From Variovorax sp. V213 (GTDB lineage: Bacteria; Pseudomonadota; Gammaproteobacteria; Burkholderiales; Burkholderiaceae_C), in NCBI RefSeq assembly GCF_041154455.1, contig NZ_AP028664.1:2915001-2979000 (forward strand): a stretch of DNA of 64,000 bases, read 5' to 3'. The first letter of the stretch is position 1. Every line of letters starts with the position of its first letter. Under the pieces are notes generated by a model, which was given only the letters and a program-made list of their open reading frames with translations, was not told the origin of the DNA and searched no databases. Positions 15,337-24,467 of the stretch are shown here, one piece after another. The position numbers were made by a program, and so were the translations under genes.

Positions 15337-16965
15337 ATGGATCGACATGTCGAACTTCCCGCGCAAGCGCCCTTCCCGGCCGGCAGCACCCTGACCGTGC
15401 GGAATGCGGTCTTCAGGCTGCTGCGCGCATTCGGCATGACCCGCGTGTTCGGCAACCCCGGCTCGACGGAACTGCCGATGTTCATCGACTTTCCGGAAGA
15501 CTTCCGCTACGTGCTCGGGCTGCAGGAGTCGGTGGTCGTGGGCATGGCGGACGGCTACGCGCAGGCCACGCACAACGCGGCATTCATCAACCTGCATTCC
15601 GCGGCAGGCGTCGGCCATGCGATGGGCAATATCTTCACGGCCTTTCGCAACCGCACGCCGCTGGTGATCACGGCCGGCCAGCAGGCGCGCTCGATCCTGC
15701 CCTTCGAGCCCTTCCTCGGCTCCACGCAGGCGCCCGAGTTGCCGAGGCCCTACGTGAAGTGGAGCGTCGAGCCGGCGCGGGCCGAGGACGTGCCGCTGGC
15801 GATCGCGCGGGCCTACTACATCGCGATGACGCCGCCGCGCGGTCCCGTGCTGGTCTCGATCCCATCGGACGACTGGGACGTGCAGACATTGCCGGTCGAT
15901 GCACGCGAGGTCAGCCGCCACGTGCGCGCGGACCCCGACCTTCTCGCGCGCATTGCCGCAGCCCTTGATGGCGCCCGCTCCCCGGCGTTCGTGGTCGGTG
16001 CCGCCGTCGACCGCGACGAGGCCTGGAAAGAAGCAGTTGAATTGGCCGAGCGGCACAACGCCCGCGTGTACGTCGCGCCCATGTCGGGCCGATGCAGCTT
16101 TCCGGAAGACCACCCGCTGTGGCGAGGCTTCCTGCCGCCGATGCGCGAGCGCATCGTCGAGCGGCTCGCCGGCCACGACCTCGTATTTGCGCTTGGTGCG
16201 CCGGCGTTCACCTACCATGTGCCGGGCCAAGGACCGCACCTGCCCGAAGGATGCGAGCTGGTGCAGCTGACGGACGATCCCCAGGTCGCGGCCTGGGCGC
16301 CGACGGGAAGCTCCGTGGTCGGCAGCATCCGCCTGGGCTTGCTCGATCTGCTCGAGTGCAGCATGCCGCGCGATCGTCCGGCACCACCTGTCCATGTGCG
16401 GCCACCGCGTGTTGCAGAGCCCGGGCCCGGCGAACGCCTGCCGGTGGCGTGGGTCCTGCAGACGCTGGCCGACGTGCGTGCGCGCGACAGCATCCTGGTC
16501 GAGGAAGCACCCAGCGCACGGCCCGTGATGCACGGCCACCTGCCGGTCTTCGAGTCGGAAACCTTCTACACCATGTGCAGCGGCGGCCTGGGTTTCGGCC
16601 TTCCGGCCGCAGTGGGTGTGGCGCTGGGCAAGCCGGGCGCACGGGTCATTGCATTGGTGGGCGATGGCTCGGCAATGTATGCCATCCAGGCGCTGTGGAG
16701 TGCAGCGCAGCTGGCGCTGCCGGTCACGGTGCTGATCCTGAAGAACCGCCGCTATGCCGCGTTGTACGAGTTCGCGCGCATCTTCGGCTACCGGCCTGAC
16801 GAGCATGTGCCGGGCACCGACCTGCCCGATCTCGATTTTGTCGCGCTGGCCGGCGCGCAAGGCATGAAGGGGCTGCGCGTCGACACCGCGGAGCAACTGC
16901 GTCCCGCATTGCACCAGGCCCTGCAATCGACCGCACCGATGCTGGTCGAGATCGAAGTGGCCTGA
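15337..16965 (+). CDS. mdlC: Benzoylformate decarboxylase
   Basis: ThDP enzyme of 542 aa that decarboxylates phenylglyoxylate (or a ring-hydroxylated analogue) to the aldehyde. The Pseudomonas putida catalytic set is visible by alignment: Ser43 in GNPGSTELP (S26), Glu64 in LQESVVVGMADG (E47), His87 in NLHSAAG (H70) and His294 in FTYHVPG (H281). The ThDP motif is GDGSAMYAIQ. Having both active-site histidines and the serine separates it from pyruvate and indolepyruvate decarboxylases. It starts the operon. No mandelate dehydrogenase or racemase is present, so the 2-oxo acid must come from elsewhere. Confidence 0.9.
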   Translation: MDRHVELPAQAPFPAGSTLTVRNAVFRLLRAFGMTRVFGNPGSTELPMFIDFPEDFRYVLGLQESVVVGMADGYAQATHNAAFINLHSAAGVGHAMGNIFTAFRNRTPLVITAGQQARSILPFEPFLGSTQAPELPRPYVKWSVEPARAEDVPLAIARAYYIAMTPPRGPVLVSIPSDDWDVQTLPVDAREVSRHVRADPDLLARIAAALDGARSPAFVVGAAVDRDEAWKEAVELAERHNARVYVAPMSGRCSFPEDHPLWRGFLPPMRERIVERLAGHDLVFALGAPAFTYHVPGQGPHLPEGCELVQLTDDPQVAAWAPTGSSVVGSIRLGLLDLLECSMPRDRPAPPVHVRPPRVAEPGPGERLPVAWVLQTLADVRARDSILVEEAPSARPVMHGHLPVFESETFYTMCSGGLGFGLPAAVGVALGKPGARVIALVGDGSAMYAIQALWSAAQLALPVTVLILKNRRYAALYEFARIFGYRPDEHVPGTDLPDLDFVALAGAQGMKGLRVDTAEQLRPALHQALQSTAPMLVEIEVA

Positions 16966-17004
16966 CGGTTTTCCGCTTTTCCAAATCTACAAGGAGACAA
17001 GACG

Positions 17005-18456
17005 ATGGGCACGATATCGATGTTGATCAATGGCGAGGACCGCCAGGCTGCGGACGGTGCCACCTTCGAGCGTCGCAATCCGCTCGACGGCACGGTGGCG
17101 ACCATCGCGCCGGCCGCTACGAAGGCCGACGCCGTGGCAGCGGTCGAAGCCGCCGCGGCCGCGTTTCCGGCCTGGGCCCGCACCGGGCCGGGCGCACGCA
17201 GGGCGCTGCTGCTGAAGGCCGCAGAGGCCATCGAAGCCAAGGCCCAGGCCCTGACGGATGCCATGGCATCCGAGACGGGCGCCGGCGCCCCATGGGCCGG
17301 GTTCAACGTGCACCTGGCCGCCGGCATGCTGCAGGAAGCAGCCGGCATGACGACCCAGATCAGCGGTGAGGTCATCCCCTCCGACGTGCCCGGTAGCCTG
17401 GCCTTGGGCCTGCGCCGCCCGGCCGGCGTGGTGCTCGGCATTGCGCCTTGGAATGCACCGGTGATCCTCGGCGTGCGAGCGATCGCCACGCCGCTGGCCT
17501 GCGGCAACACGGTGGTGTTCAAGGGCTCGGAACTCAGCCCGGCCACGCACGGGCTGATCGTCGAAGCATTCAAGGATGCCGGCTTCCCGCCGGGCGTCGT
17601 CAACTTCGTGACCAATGCGCCGGCGGATGCGGCCGAGGTGGTCGAGGCGATCATTGCCCATCCAGCGTTGCGCCGCGTGAACTTCACCGGCTCCACCCGC
17701 GTCGGCAGGCTGATCGCGCAGACTTGTGCGAAGTACCTGAAGCCGGCGGTGCTCGAGTTGGGCGGCAAGGCACCGCTGGTCGTGCTGGACGATGCCGACC
17801 TCGACGCCGCGGTCAACGGCGCGACCTTCGGTGCCTTCGCCAACAGCGGCCAGATCTGCATGAGCACCGAGCGCATCATCGTGGACCGCAAGATCGCGGA
17901 GGCCTTCGTCGCAAAGCTCGCCGCCAAGGCCGTGCAGCTGCCGCTGGGCGATCCGCGCAAGGGGCCGGTGGTGCTGGGTTCGGTCGTCGATGCGAGCACC
18001 GTCGAGCGCTGCAACGCTCTGATCGACGACGCGCTTGCCAAGGGTGCCAAACTCGTGTGCGGCGGCAAGGCCGACAGCACGCTGATGCCCGCGACGCTGC
18101 TCGACCACGTCACGCCGCAGATGCGCATCTACCATGAAGAGAGCTTCGGTCCCGTGAAGCCGGTGGTGCGCGTCGACGGCGTCGACGAAGCGGTGCGCGT
18201 GGCCAACGACAACCCCTACGGTCTGTCCGCGGCGGTGTTCGGGCGCGACATCGCCCGTGCCTGGGACGTGGCCAACCGCATCGACTCCGGCATCTGCCAC
18301 GTGAACGGCCCGACCGTGCACGACGAGGCACAGATGCCCTTCGGCGGCGTGAAGGACTCGGGCTACGGCCGCTTCGGCGGCAAGGCCGGGATCGATGCCT
18401 TCACCGAACTGCGGTGGCTCACGGTGCAGACCACCGAGCGCCACTATCCGTTCTGA
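17005..18456 (+). CDS. Aromatic aldehyde dehydrogenase (benzaldehyde/salicylaldehyde/vanillin type)
   Basis: NAD(P)-dependent aldehyde dehydrogenase of 483 aa. Catalytic residues are visible: Asn150 in APWNAPV, Lys173 in FKGSE, Glu251 in LELGGKAP and nucleophile Cys285 in SGQICMSTE. The overall pattern (ending DAFTELRWLTVQTTERHYPF) is that of vanillin, benzaldehyde and salicylaldehyde dehydrogenases. An AAGGAG ribosome site precedes the ATG. Placed directly after benzoylformate decarboxylase, it should oxidise the released aryl aldehyde to the benzoic acid. Confidence 0.92.
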   Translation: MGTISMLINGEDRQAADGATFERRNPLDGTVATIAPAATKADAVAAVEAAAAAFPAWARTGPGARRALLLKAAEAIEAKAQALTDAMASETGAGAPWAGFNVHLAAGMLQEAAGMTTQISGEVIPSDVPGSLALGLRRPAGVVLGIAPWNAPVILGVRAIATPLACGNTVVFKGSELSPATHGLIVEAFKDAGFPPGVVNFVTNAPADAAEVVEAIIAHPALRRVNFTGSTRVGRLIAQTCAKYLKPAVLELGGKAPLVVLDDADLDAAVNGATFGAFANSGQICMSTERIIVDRKIAEAFVAKLAAKAVQLPLGDPRKGPVVLGSVVDASTVERCNALIDDALAKGAKLVCGGKADSTLMPATLLDHVTPQMRIYHEESFGPVKPVVRVDGVDEAVRVANDNPYGLSAAVFGRDIARAWDVANRIDSGICHVNGPTVHDEAQMPFGGVKDSGYGRFGGKAGIDAFTELRWLTVQTTERHYPF

Positions 18457-18476
18457 TGAAAAGCAGGAGACAGCCC

Positions 18477-19442
18477 ATGAAATCCCTGCTCGCAACCGCG
18501 GCGCTGGTGCTCGGCCTCGGCCCGTGCGGCATCGCCCAGGCCCAGGAGTGGCCCCGGCAGCCCATCAAGATCGTCGCCAACTTCGCGCCAGGCGGCGCGG
18601 CCGACCAACTGGCCCGCGTGATCGGCGCCCCGCTGCACGAAGCACTCGGGCAACCCGTGCTCGTGGAGAACAAGGGCGGCGCGGGCGGCAACCTCGGCGG
18701 CGAGTTCGTCGCCAAGTCGTCACCCGACGGCTATACCTTCCTGATGAGCTCCGGCGGCATGGTGTCGATCAATCCGCACATCTACGCGAAGATGTCGTTC
18801 GACCCCGCGAAGGATCTCGTGCCGGTTGCATCTGTCGCACGCGTGCCGTTCTACCTGGTGGTTCGTGCCGACAGCCCGGTCAAGGACTTCAAGGGCCTGG
18901 TCGCCGACCTCAAGGCGAACCCCGGCAAGCGTTCGTTCGGATCGCCCGGCAACGGGAGCTCGCCTCACCTCGCGGCGGAGATGATGACCGGCCAGACGGG
19001 CACCACGGCCATCCACGTGCCCTACCGCGGCGCGGCGCCCGCGCTGACGGACCTGCTGGGCGGCCAGATCGACTTCCTGTTCGATCCCGGAATCAGCATC
19101 CAGCACGTCAAGACCGGCAAGCTGCGCATGCTCGCGGTGGCAAGCCTCAAGCGCGCACCCCAGATGCCCGAGGTGCCTACGCTCGATGAACTCGGCCTCA
19201 AGGGTTTCGACGCCGATGCGGTGTTCGGCCTCTACGCGCCGGCCGGCACGCGGCCAGCCGTGATCCAGCGGATCAATGCCGAGGTCAACCGCGCGCTCGC
19301 ACTGCCAGCTGTCAGGACAACCATCGAAACCCTCGGCAACGTGCCGGAGCCGCTCACGCCTGCAGCCTTTGGCGACAAGGGCGCGGCCGACTTCAAGCGT
19401 TTGGGCGCCGTGATCCGGGAGCGCGGCATTCGCGCCGATTGA
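18477..19442 (+). CDS. Bug/TctC-family periplasmic solute-binding protein
   Basis: Orphan Bug receptor of 321 aa. The ATG at 18477 has AGGAG upstream and a Sec signal peptide ending CGIAQAQ-EWPRQPI. Family blocks are IKIVANFAPGGAADQLAR and LVENKGGAGGNLGGE. It sits between the aldehyde dehydrogenase and the flavin hydroxylase, 20 bp after the former, so its ligand is probably an aromatic acid used by this operon. Without tctAB here, it either uses a distant transporter or acts as a periplasmic sensor. Confidence 0.9.
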   Translation: MKSLLATAALVLGLGPCGIAQAQEWPRQPIKIVANFAPGGAADQLARVIGAPLHEALGQPVLVENKGGAGGNLGGEFVAKSSPDGYTFLMSSGGMVSINPHIYAKMSFDPAKDLVPVASVARVPFYLVVRADSPVKDFKGLVADLKANPGKRSFGSPGNGSSPHLAAEMMTGQTGTTAIHVPYRGAAPALTDLLGGQIDFLFDPGISIQHVKTGKLRMLAVASLKRAPQMPEVPTLDELGLKGFDADAVFGLYAPAGTRPAVIQRINAEVNRALALPAVRTTIETLGNVPEPLTPAAFGDKGAADFKRLGAVIRERGIRAD

Positions 19443-19465
19443 TGCATGAAGAAGAAAGACAGCCG

Positions 19466-21193
19466 ATGACCGCCACGCCCCGGCCTGCAGCCGGCCACCC
19501 TCCCCTCATCGCCACGGACGTGCTGATCGCCGGCGGTGGCCCTTGCGGCCTGATGCTCGCCAACGAACTCGGTCGCCGCGGCATCCGCTGCCTGCTGGTC
19601 GACGCCAAGCCAGGCACGGCCTTCAACCCGCAGGCCAATGCGACACAGGCCCGCACGATGGAGCATTTCCGCCGGCTCGGCTTCGCGCACGAGATCCGCG
19701 CGCTGGGCCTGCCCGCCGACCATCCGACGGACATTGCGTACTTCACGCGCTTCGCCGGCCATGAACTGGCGCGCATCAGCCTGCCCACCGCGGCCGAGGC
19801 TGCGGTGAAGGTCAAGACGATGACGGGGTCCTGGAGCGCCGCCGAGCTGCCGCATCGCGTGTCGCAGAAATTCGTCGAACAGGCGCTGCGCCGCCATGCG
19901 CAGGCCTGGCCTTCCGCCGATGTGCGCTATGGCTGGCGGCTGGAAAGGTTCAGCGACGAGGGTGGATCGGTGAGCGCCACGGTGCGACCGAGCGAAGGAG
20001 GTCCGGCGCAGGACGTGGCCGCGAAGTTCCTGATCGGTGCCGACGGCGCACGCAGTCTGGTCCGGCAACAGCTGGGCATCGAGTGGGGCGGCGTGAGCGG
20101 CATCCAGCGCGAGTTCATGGGCGGCAAGATGTTTGCCATCTACCTGCGCGCGCCGCGGTTCCTGGATGCGCTGCAATCGCCCAAGGCCTGGATGTACGTG
20201 GCCGTCAACCACCAAAGGCGTGCCTTCATGGCTTCGGTGGATGGCGTGTCCGAGTACGCATTCCATGCGGCGCTGCGCCCCGGCGAGGATGCCGACGGCT
20301 GGACCGAGGCCGATGCACGCCGTGTCTTCGCCGAGGCGCTGGGCGCCGAGGTGCCGATCGAGATTCTCTCCATGGGCACCTGGCTCGCCGGACATGCGCT
20401 GGTGGCTCAGCGCTTCCAGCAGGGCCGGGTCTTCATCGCGGGGGATGCAGCCCACCTGTTCACGCCCACCGGCGGACTGGGCTACAACACGGCCGTCGAA
20501 GACGCGGTCAACCTGGGCTGGAAGCTCGCGAGCGTGATCCGCGGCCAGGCACCGCTGGCGCTGCTCGACAGCTACGAGGCCGAGCGCAAGCCATTGGCCG
20601 AGCGCAACACCGGCTACGCGCGCAAGTTCGCCGACTCGGTGGGGCTCTTCGCGGCAAAGCCCGAACTGGAAGAAACCTCCGTGCGGGGCGAAGCCGAGCG
20701 CAAGCTCGCGGGCCTGCGCTTCGATGCGCATGCCCGGCTCGAATTCAATATTCCGGGCGTGACCTTCGGCGGCCGGTACGACGGCTCGCCGATCATCGTC
20801 GGCGATGGGGCCGTGCTGCCGCCGGACGAACCGAATGCCTACACACCCACCGCCAGTCCGGGCGGCCGGCCGCCACACGCGTGGCTCGACGACGGGCGCT
20901 CGCTGTTCGACCTCTTCCACGCCGAGTGGACATTGCTGGCCTTGGGGCCCGATTCCCCCGATACCCAGGCCTTCGAAGCCGCAGCGCGGGATCTGGAAGT
21001 GGACCTGCGCGTCGTGCGGCTGGCGCAGCCGTCTCTGCGCGAACTCTATGAAGCGCCGCTTGCACTGATCCGCCCGGACCAGATCGTGGCATGGCGCGGT
21101 GCAGTCTCAGACGATGCGGCAAATGTGCTGTCTCGCGTCACTTCAATCCCTTCAACAATCTCCGTCGGTGCGACGGGAGGAGACCCGGCATGA
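19466..21193 (+). CDS. FAD-dependent aromatic hydroxylase (TfdB/MhpA/PheA family)
   Basis: Class A flavin monooxygenase of 575 aa using NAD(P)H and O2. The FAD Rossmann motif is VLIAGGGPCGLMLANELGRR, the DG motif FLIGADGARSLVRQ and the second FAD motif FIAGDAAHLFTPTGGLGYN. The C-terminal ~150 residues form the thioredoxin-like domain of phenol hydroxylase-type members. The ATG at 19466 is preferred over 19442, which has no ribosome site. Context (hydroxyquinol dioxygenase two genes on) suggests it makes hydroxyquinol, either from a dihydroxyarene or by decarboxylative hydroxylation of a hydroxybenzoate. Confidence 0.88.
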   Translation: MTATPRPAAGHPPLIATDVLIAGGGPCGLMLANELGRRGIRCLLVDAKPGTAFNPQANATQARTMEHFRRLGFAHEIRALGLPADHPTDIAYFTRFAGHELARISLPTAAEAAVKVKTMTGSWSAAELPHRVSQKFVEQALRRHAQAWPSADVRYGWRLERFSDEGGSVSATVRPSEGGPAQDVAAKFLIGADGARSLVRQQLGIEWGGVSGIQREFMGGKMFAIYLRAPRFLDALQSPKAWMYVAVNHQRRAFMASVDGVSEYAFHAALRPGEDADGWTEADARRVFAEALGAEVPIEILSMGTWLAGHALVAQRFQQGRVFIAGDAAHLFTPTGGLGYNTAVEDAVNLGWKLASVIRGQAPLALLDSYEAERKPLAERNTGYARKFADSVGLFAAKPELEETSVRGEAERKLAGLRFDAHARLEFNIPGVTFGGRYDGSPIIVGDGAVLPPDEPNAYTPTASPGGRPPHAWLDDGRSLFDLFHAEWTLLALGPDSPDTQAFEAAARDLEVDLRVVRLAQPSLRELYEAPLALIRPDQIVAWRGAVSDDAANVLSRVTSIPSTISVGATGGDPA

Positions 21194-22152
21194 AAGCCCG
21201 CATCCCGCTTCTTCGTCTCGCCGCCTTTGTGATGGCCTTGGCGATCGCGCCTTCGGCCTTCGCGCAGGCTTGGCCCACCAAGCCGGTCCGCCTGGTGGCC
21301 GCATTTCCGCCGGGCACCCCGGGCGACGTGATCGCGAGGTTGATACAGCCCGCACTGCAGGCCGCCTGGAACCAGCCAGTCGTCATCGAGAACAAGACAG
21401 GTGCCGGAGGCAACCTGGCCGCCGGGGAAGTCGCGCAAGCCAAGGACGGCCACACCCTGCTCGTCGGGCCCGACACGATCCTCACCATCAATCCGCATCT
21501 GTACAAAAAGCTGGGCTTCGATCCGAGGGCTTCGCTCAAGCCGGTCACCTACTTCGCGAGCTTCAACCAGTTGCTGGTGTGCAATCCAGCCGCCGAGGTC
21601 TCGTCGCTCGCAAAGTTTGTCCAGCTGCCTCCCACCCGGCTGTATGCGTCGGGCGGCGCGGGCTCACCCAGCCACATGGCCATGGAGATGCTGCTGGCCA
21701 CCACCGGAACCAGGCTCACCCATGTGCCCTACAAAGGGCCCGGCCCGGCCGCGCAGGACGTGATGGGCGGCCATGTGGACTGCGGCTTCATCGTCTCCTC
21801 CGTCGTCCTGCCGCATGTCCAGAGCGGGCGGCTGCGCGCGATCGCCGTCTCCGGCAAGGAACGATCGGGCCTGCTCACCGAAATTCCGACAATCGCGCAG
21901 AGCGGACATCCGGGGTTCGATGCCACCTTCTTCGAGACCCTGATGGCACCCTCCAGCCTGCCGGCTGCCACGGTCGAGAAGATCCAGCGCGACGTGCGTG
22001 CCGCGCTCGAGGCTCCGGCCGTGAAAGCACGGCTGGCGGAGATGGACCTGCGTGTCGAGGGCTACAGCACGCCGGAGGCTCAACGGCGCAGCCAGGAGGA
22101 CTTCGCCAAGTGGGGTACGGTCGCGCAGCGGACCCAACTGCAACTGGACTGA
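21190..22152 (+). CDS. Bug/TctC-family periplasmic solute-binding protein
   Basis: Second Bug receptor of this operon, 320 aa. Its ATG overlaps the hydroxylase stop (ATGA) behind a GGAGGAG ribosome site. The Sec signal peptide ends APSAFAQA-WPTKPV. Blocks VRLVAAFPPGTPGDVIARL and VIENKTGAGGNLAAGE define the family. It differs clearly from the one at 18477, so the operon may recognise two related acids. No membrane components accompany it. Confidence 0.9.
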   Translation: MKARIPLLRLAAFVMALAIAPSAFAQAWPTKPVRLVAAFPPGTPGDVIARLIQPALQAAWNQPVVIENKTGAGGNLAAGEVAQAKDGHTLLVGPDTILTINPHLYKKLGFDPRASLKPVTYFASFNQLLVCNPAAEVSSLAKFVQLPPTRLYASGGAGSPSHMAMEMLLATTGTRLTHVPYKGPGPAAQDVMGGHVDCGFIVSSVVLPHVQSGRLRAIAVSGKERSGLLTEIPTIAQSGHPGFDATFFETLMAPSSLPAATVEKIQRDVRAALEAPAVKARLAEMDLRVEGYSTPEAQRRSQEDFAKWGTVAQRTQLQLD

Positions 22153-22164
22153 AGGAAAGCCGTC

Positions 22165-23013
22165 ATGCGCAATCTGGACCATCACACCATCACCGACGCC
22201 GTGCTTGCGCGGCAGGCGCAGGCGGCGGACCCGCGGCTCAAGCGCATCATGGACAGTCTCGTGCAGCACCTGCATGCCTTTGCACGCGAGGTGGAGCTGA
22301 CCGAAGAAGAGTGGTTCAAGGGCATCGAGTTCCTGACCCGCTGCGGCCATATCACCGACGACAAGCGCCAGGAGTTCATCCTGCTGTCGGACGTGCTGGG
22401 CCTGTCGATGCTGACGGTGGCCCAGAACAACGACAAGCCTGCCGGCTGCACCGAGGCAACTGTCTTCGGCCCGTTCCATGTGGAGGGGGCGCCCCACTAC
22501 GAACTCGGCGCCGACATCTCCAACGGTGCGCGCGGCATCCCGTGCCTGGTGCGCGGCACCGTGCGCGGCATGGACGGCGAGTCGGTCGCCAATGCCCGCA
22601 TGGACGTGTGGCAATCGGACGAGGACGGCCTGTACGACGTGCAGCATCCGGAGATCGACCATGCGCAGGCGCGCGGCATCGTGCACGCCGACAGCGAGGG
22701 CCGCTACCACTTCCGTTCGATCCTGGCCGTTCCCTACGCCATTCCGCACGATGGCCCGGTGGGCGATCTCCTGAAGGCCACCGGCCGGCATCCGTGGCGT
22801 CCCGCGCACCTGCACTTCCTGATCGAGGCCGATGGCTACGAGAAGCTGATCACGCACGTGTTCCGCAGCGACGATCGCTACCTGGATTCGGACGCCGTGT
22901 TCGGCGTGCGCCAGTCACTGATTGCCGATTGGAAGCAGCAGCCGGATGGCACTTACGTGGTTGAGTACGACTTCGTGCTGAACCCCGCCAAGCAGGACAC
23001 TGCGGATGCCTGA
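22165..23013 (+). CDS. Hydroxyquinol 1,2-dioxygenase (intradiol)
   Basis: Non-haem Fe(III) intradiol dioxygenase of 282 aa, cleaving 1,2,4-trihydroxybenzene to maleylacetate. The N-terminal dimerisation domain (about residues 20-100) precedes the catalytic fold. Iron ligands by family spacing are Tyr157 (DGLYDVQ), Tyr191 (VPYAIPHDGPVG), His215 and His217 (RPAHLHF). The GPFHVEGAPHYELGADI segment and the maleylacetate reductase two genes downstream favour hydroxyquinol over catechol as substrate. Its start is 12 bp after the Bug stop. Confidence 0.92.
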   Translation: MRNLDHHTITDAVLARQAQAADPRLKRIMDSLVQHLHAFAREVELTEEEWFKGIEFLTRCGHITDDKRQEFILLSDVLGLSMLTVAQNNDKPAGCTEATVFGPFHVEGAPHYELGADISNGARGIPCLVRGTVRGMDGESVANARMDVWQSDEDGLYDVQHPEIDHAQARGIVHADSEGRYHFRSILAVPYAIPHDGPVGDLLKATGRHPWRPAHLHFLIEADGYEKLITHVFRSDDRYLDSDAVFGVRQSLIADWKQQPDGTYVVEYDFVLNPAKQDTADA

Positions 23014-23049
23014 CATCTCGCCTTTTTCAGCAACTGCAAAGGACACGCA

Positions 23050-23394
23050 ATGATCCGGCACATCGTCATGTGGGACCTGAGCGGCGACACGGCCGAAGAA
23101 AAGCAGCGAAACATGGATCGCATTCAAAGCGGCTTCCATGGCCTGCGCGGCTGCATTCCCGGACTGCTTCATCTGGAGATCGGCGTGGATGTCAGCAAGG
23201 TCGACTATGCCTGCGACGTCGTGTTGTACAGCGAGTTCGAATCCTGGGAAGCATTAGCCGCCTATGCGGTGCATCCGGAACATCTGCGGGTGCGCGACGA
23301 ACTCGCCGGCGTCCGCATCGCCCGGCATCAGGTGGACTACGAATTCCGGCCCGGCCAGGCCTGGGCTGAGCACGACACGGCGGGGATCGCATGA
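23050..23394 (+). CDS. Dabb (stress-responsive alpha/beta barrel) domain protein
   Basis: Small protein of 114 aa with a ferredoxin-like Dabb fold: MIRHIVMWDL start, LHLEIGVDVSK and the VVLYSEFESWEALAAYAVHPEH core. Dabb proteins are common in aromatic operons and may act as small enzymes or chaperones; no reaction is assigned. The stop overlaps the maleylacetate reductase ATG (ATGA), so the two are co-translated. Confidence 0.85.
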   Translation: MIRHIVMWDLSGDTAEEKQRNMDRIQSGFHGLRGCIPGLLHLEIGVDVSKVDYACDVVLYSEFESWEALAAYAVHPEHLRVRDELAGVRIARHQVDYEFRPGQAWAEHDTAGIA

Positions 23395-24467
23395 AGGATT
23401 TCGTCTATAACGGCCGGCCATCGCGGGTGGTGTTCGGTGCCGGGAGCTTGGCGCATCTGGAACGAGAGATCGAGCTTCTCGGGGCGCGCCGTGCGCTGGT
23501 GCTGTGCACGCCCGAGCAGCAGCGGCAGGCGCAGATGGTCGCCGAGTGTCTCGGCAGTCGCGCCGTGGGCATATTTGCGCGCGCCGCCATGCATGTACCC
23601 ATCGAGACGGCACGCGAGGCCCGCGACGAGGCGCGGCGCCTGGGCGCGGACTGCGCCATCGCCATTGGTGGCGGCTCGACCACCGGCCTGGGCAAGGCCA
23701 TTGCGCTGGAATCCGGCCTGCCGATCCTTGCCATCCCCACGACCTATGCGGGCAGCGAGATGACGCCGATCTACGGCATCACCGAGGGCGGCTTGAAGAA
23801 GACCGGCAAGGACGCACGCGTGCTGCCTCGTACCGTGATCTACGACCCGGAGTTGACGCTGACGCTGCCGGTTTCCTTGAGCGTGACGAGCGGCATGAAT
23901 GCAATTGCACACGCGGCCGAAGGTCTGTATGCGCGCGAGGGCAATCCCGTGATGAGCCTGATGGCCGAGGAAGGCATTCGCGCCCTCGCCAAGTCGTTGC
24001 CGGCCATCCGCCAGCGCAGCGACGATGTCGATGCGCGCGCGGACGCGCTGTACGGTGCGTGGCTGTGTGGTACGGTCCTTGGCACCGTGGGCATGGCGCT
24101 GCACCACAAGCTGTGCCACACCCTGGGCGGCAGCTTCAACCTGCCCCATGCCGATGTGCACACGGTGGTGCTGCCTCAGGCCATCGCCTTCAACGCGCCG
24201 GCAGTGCCTGAGGCCATGTCCCGCATCGAGCGCGCACTCGGGTCGGCAGAGCCGCGCAGTGCCGCGGCCGGTCTTTTCGATCTGGCACGAGACAACGGAG
24301 CGCCGGTGGCGCTGCGGGACCTCGGCATGAAAGAGGCCGACCTCGACCGCGCTGCGGATCTCGTGGTGAACAACCCCTACTGGAACCCACGAGAGGTCGG
24401 CGTAGCTCAGCGACGCGGAATCAGGGAACTCCTGCAAAGGGCCTTCGAGGGCACCCGGCCTGAGTAA
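23391..24467 (+). CDS. Maleylacetate reductase
   Basis: Iron-type alcohol dehydrogenase family enzyme of 358 aa that reduces maleylacetate to 3-oxoadipate with NAD(P)H. It shows the GGGSTTGLGKA nucleotide motif, PTTYAGSEMTPIYG and the substrate/metal region HAAEGLYAREGNP and LHHKLCHTLGG. These blocks are diagnostic of maleylacetate reductases such as MacA and TftE. It is the last gene of the operon and completes the hydroxyquinol lower pathway. The product would be activated by a PcaIJ-type CoA-transferase; one is encoded at 10669-12017. Confidence 0.93.
   Translation: MKDFVYNGRPSRVVFGAGSLAHLEREIELLGARRALVLCTPEQQRQAQMVAECLGSRAVGIFARAAMHVPIETAREARDEARRLGADCAIAIGGGSTTGLGKAIALESGLPILAIPTTYAGSEMTPIYGITEGGLKKTGKDARVLPRTVIYDPELTLTLPVSLSVTSGMNAIAHAAEGLYAREGNPVMSLMAEEGIRALAKSLPAIRQRSDDVDARADALYGAWLCGTVLGTVGMALHHKLCHTLGGSFNLPHADVHTVVLPQAIAFNAPAVPEAMSRIERALGSAEPRSAAAGLFDLARDNGAPVALRDLGMKEADLDRAADLVVNNPYWNPREVGVAQRRGIRELLQRAFEGTRPE

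Noticed and set aside
15325..16926. Minus-strand open frame of 533 codons over mdlC
   Set aside because: Shadow of benzoylformate decarboxylase; no domain recognisable and composition typical of antisense frames.
16987..18495. Minus-strand open frame of 502 codons over the aldehyde dehydrogenase
   Set aside because: Antisense shadow; the plus strand carries a complete aldehyde dehydrogenase with catalytic residues.
19232..20920. Minus-strand open frame of 562 codons over the FAD hydroxylase
   Set aside because: Antisense shadow without family motifs.
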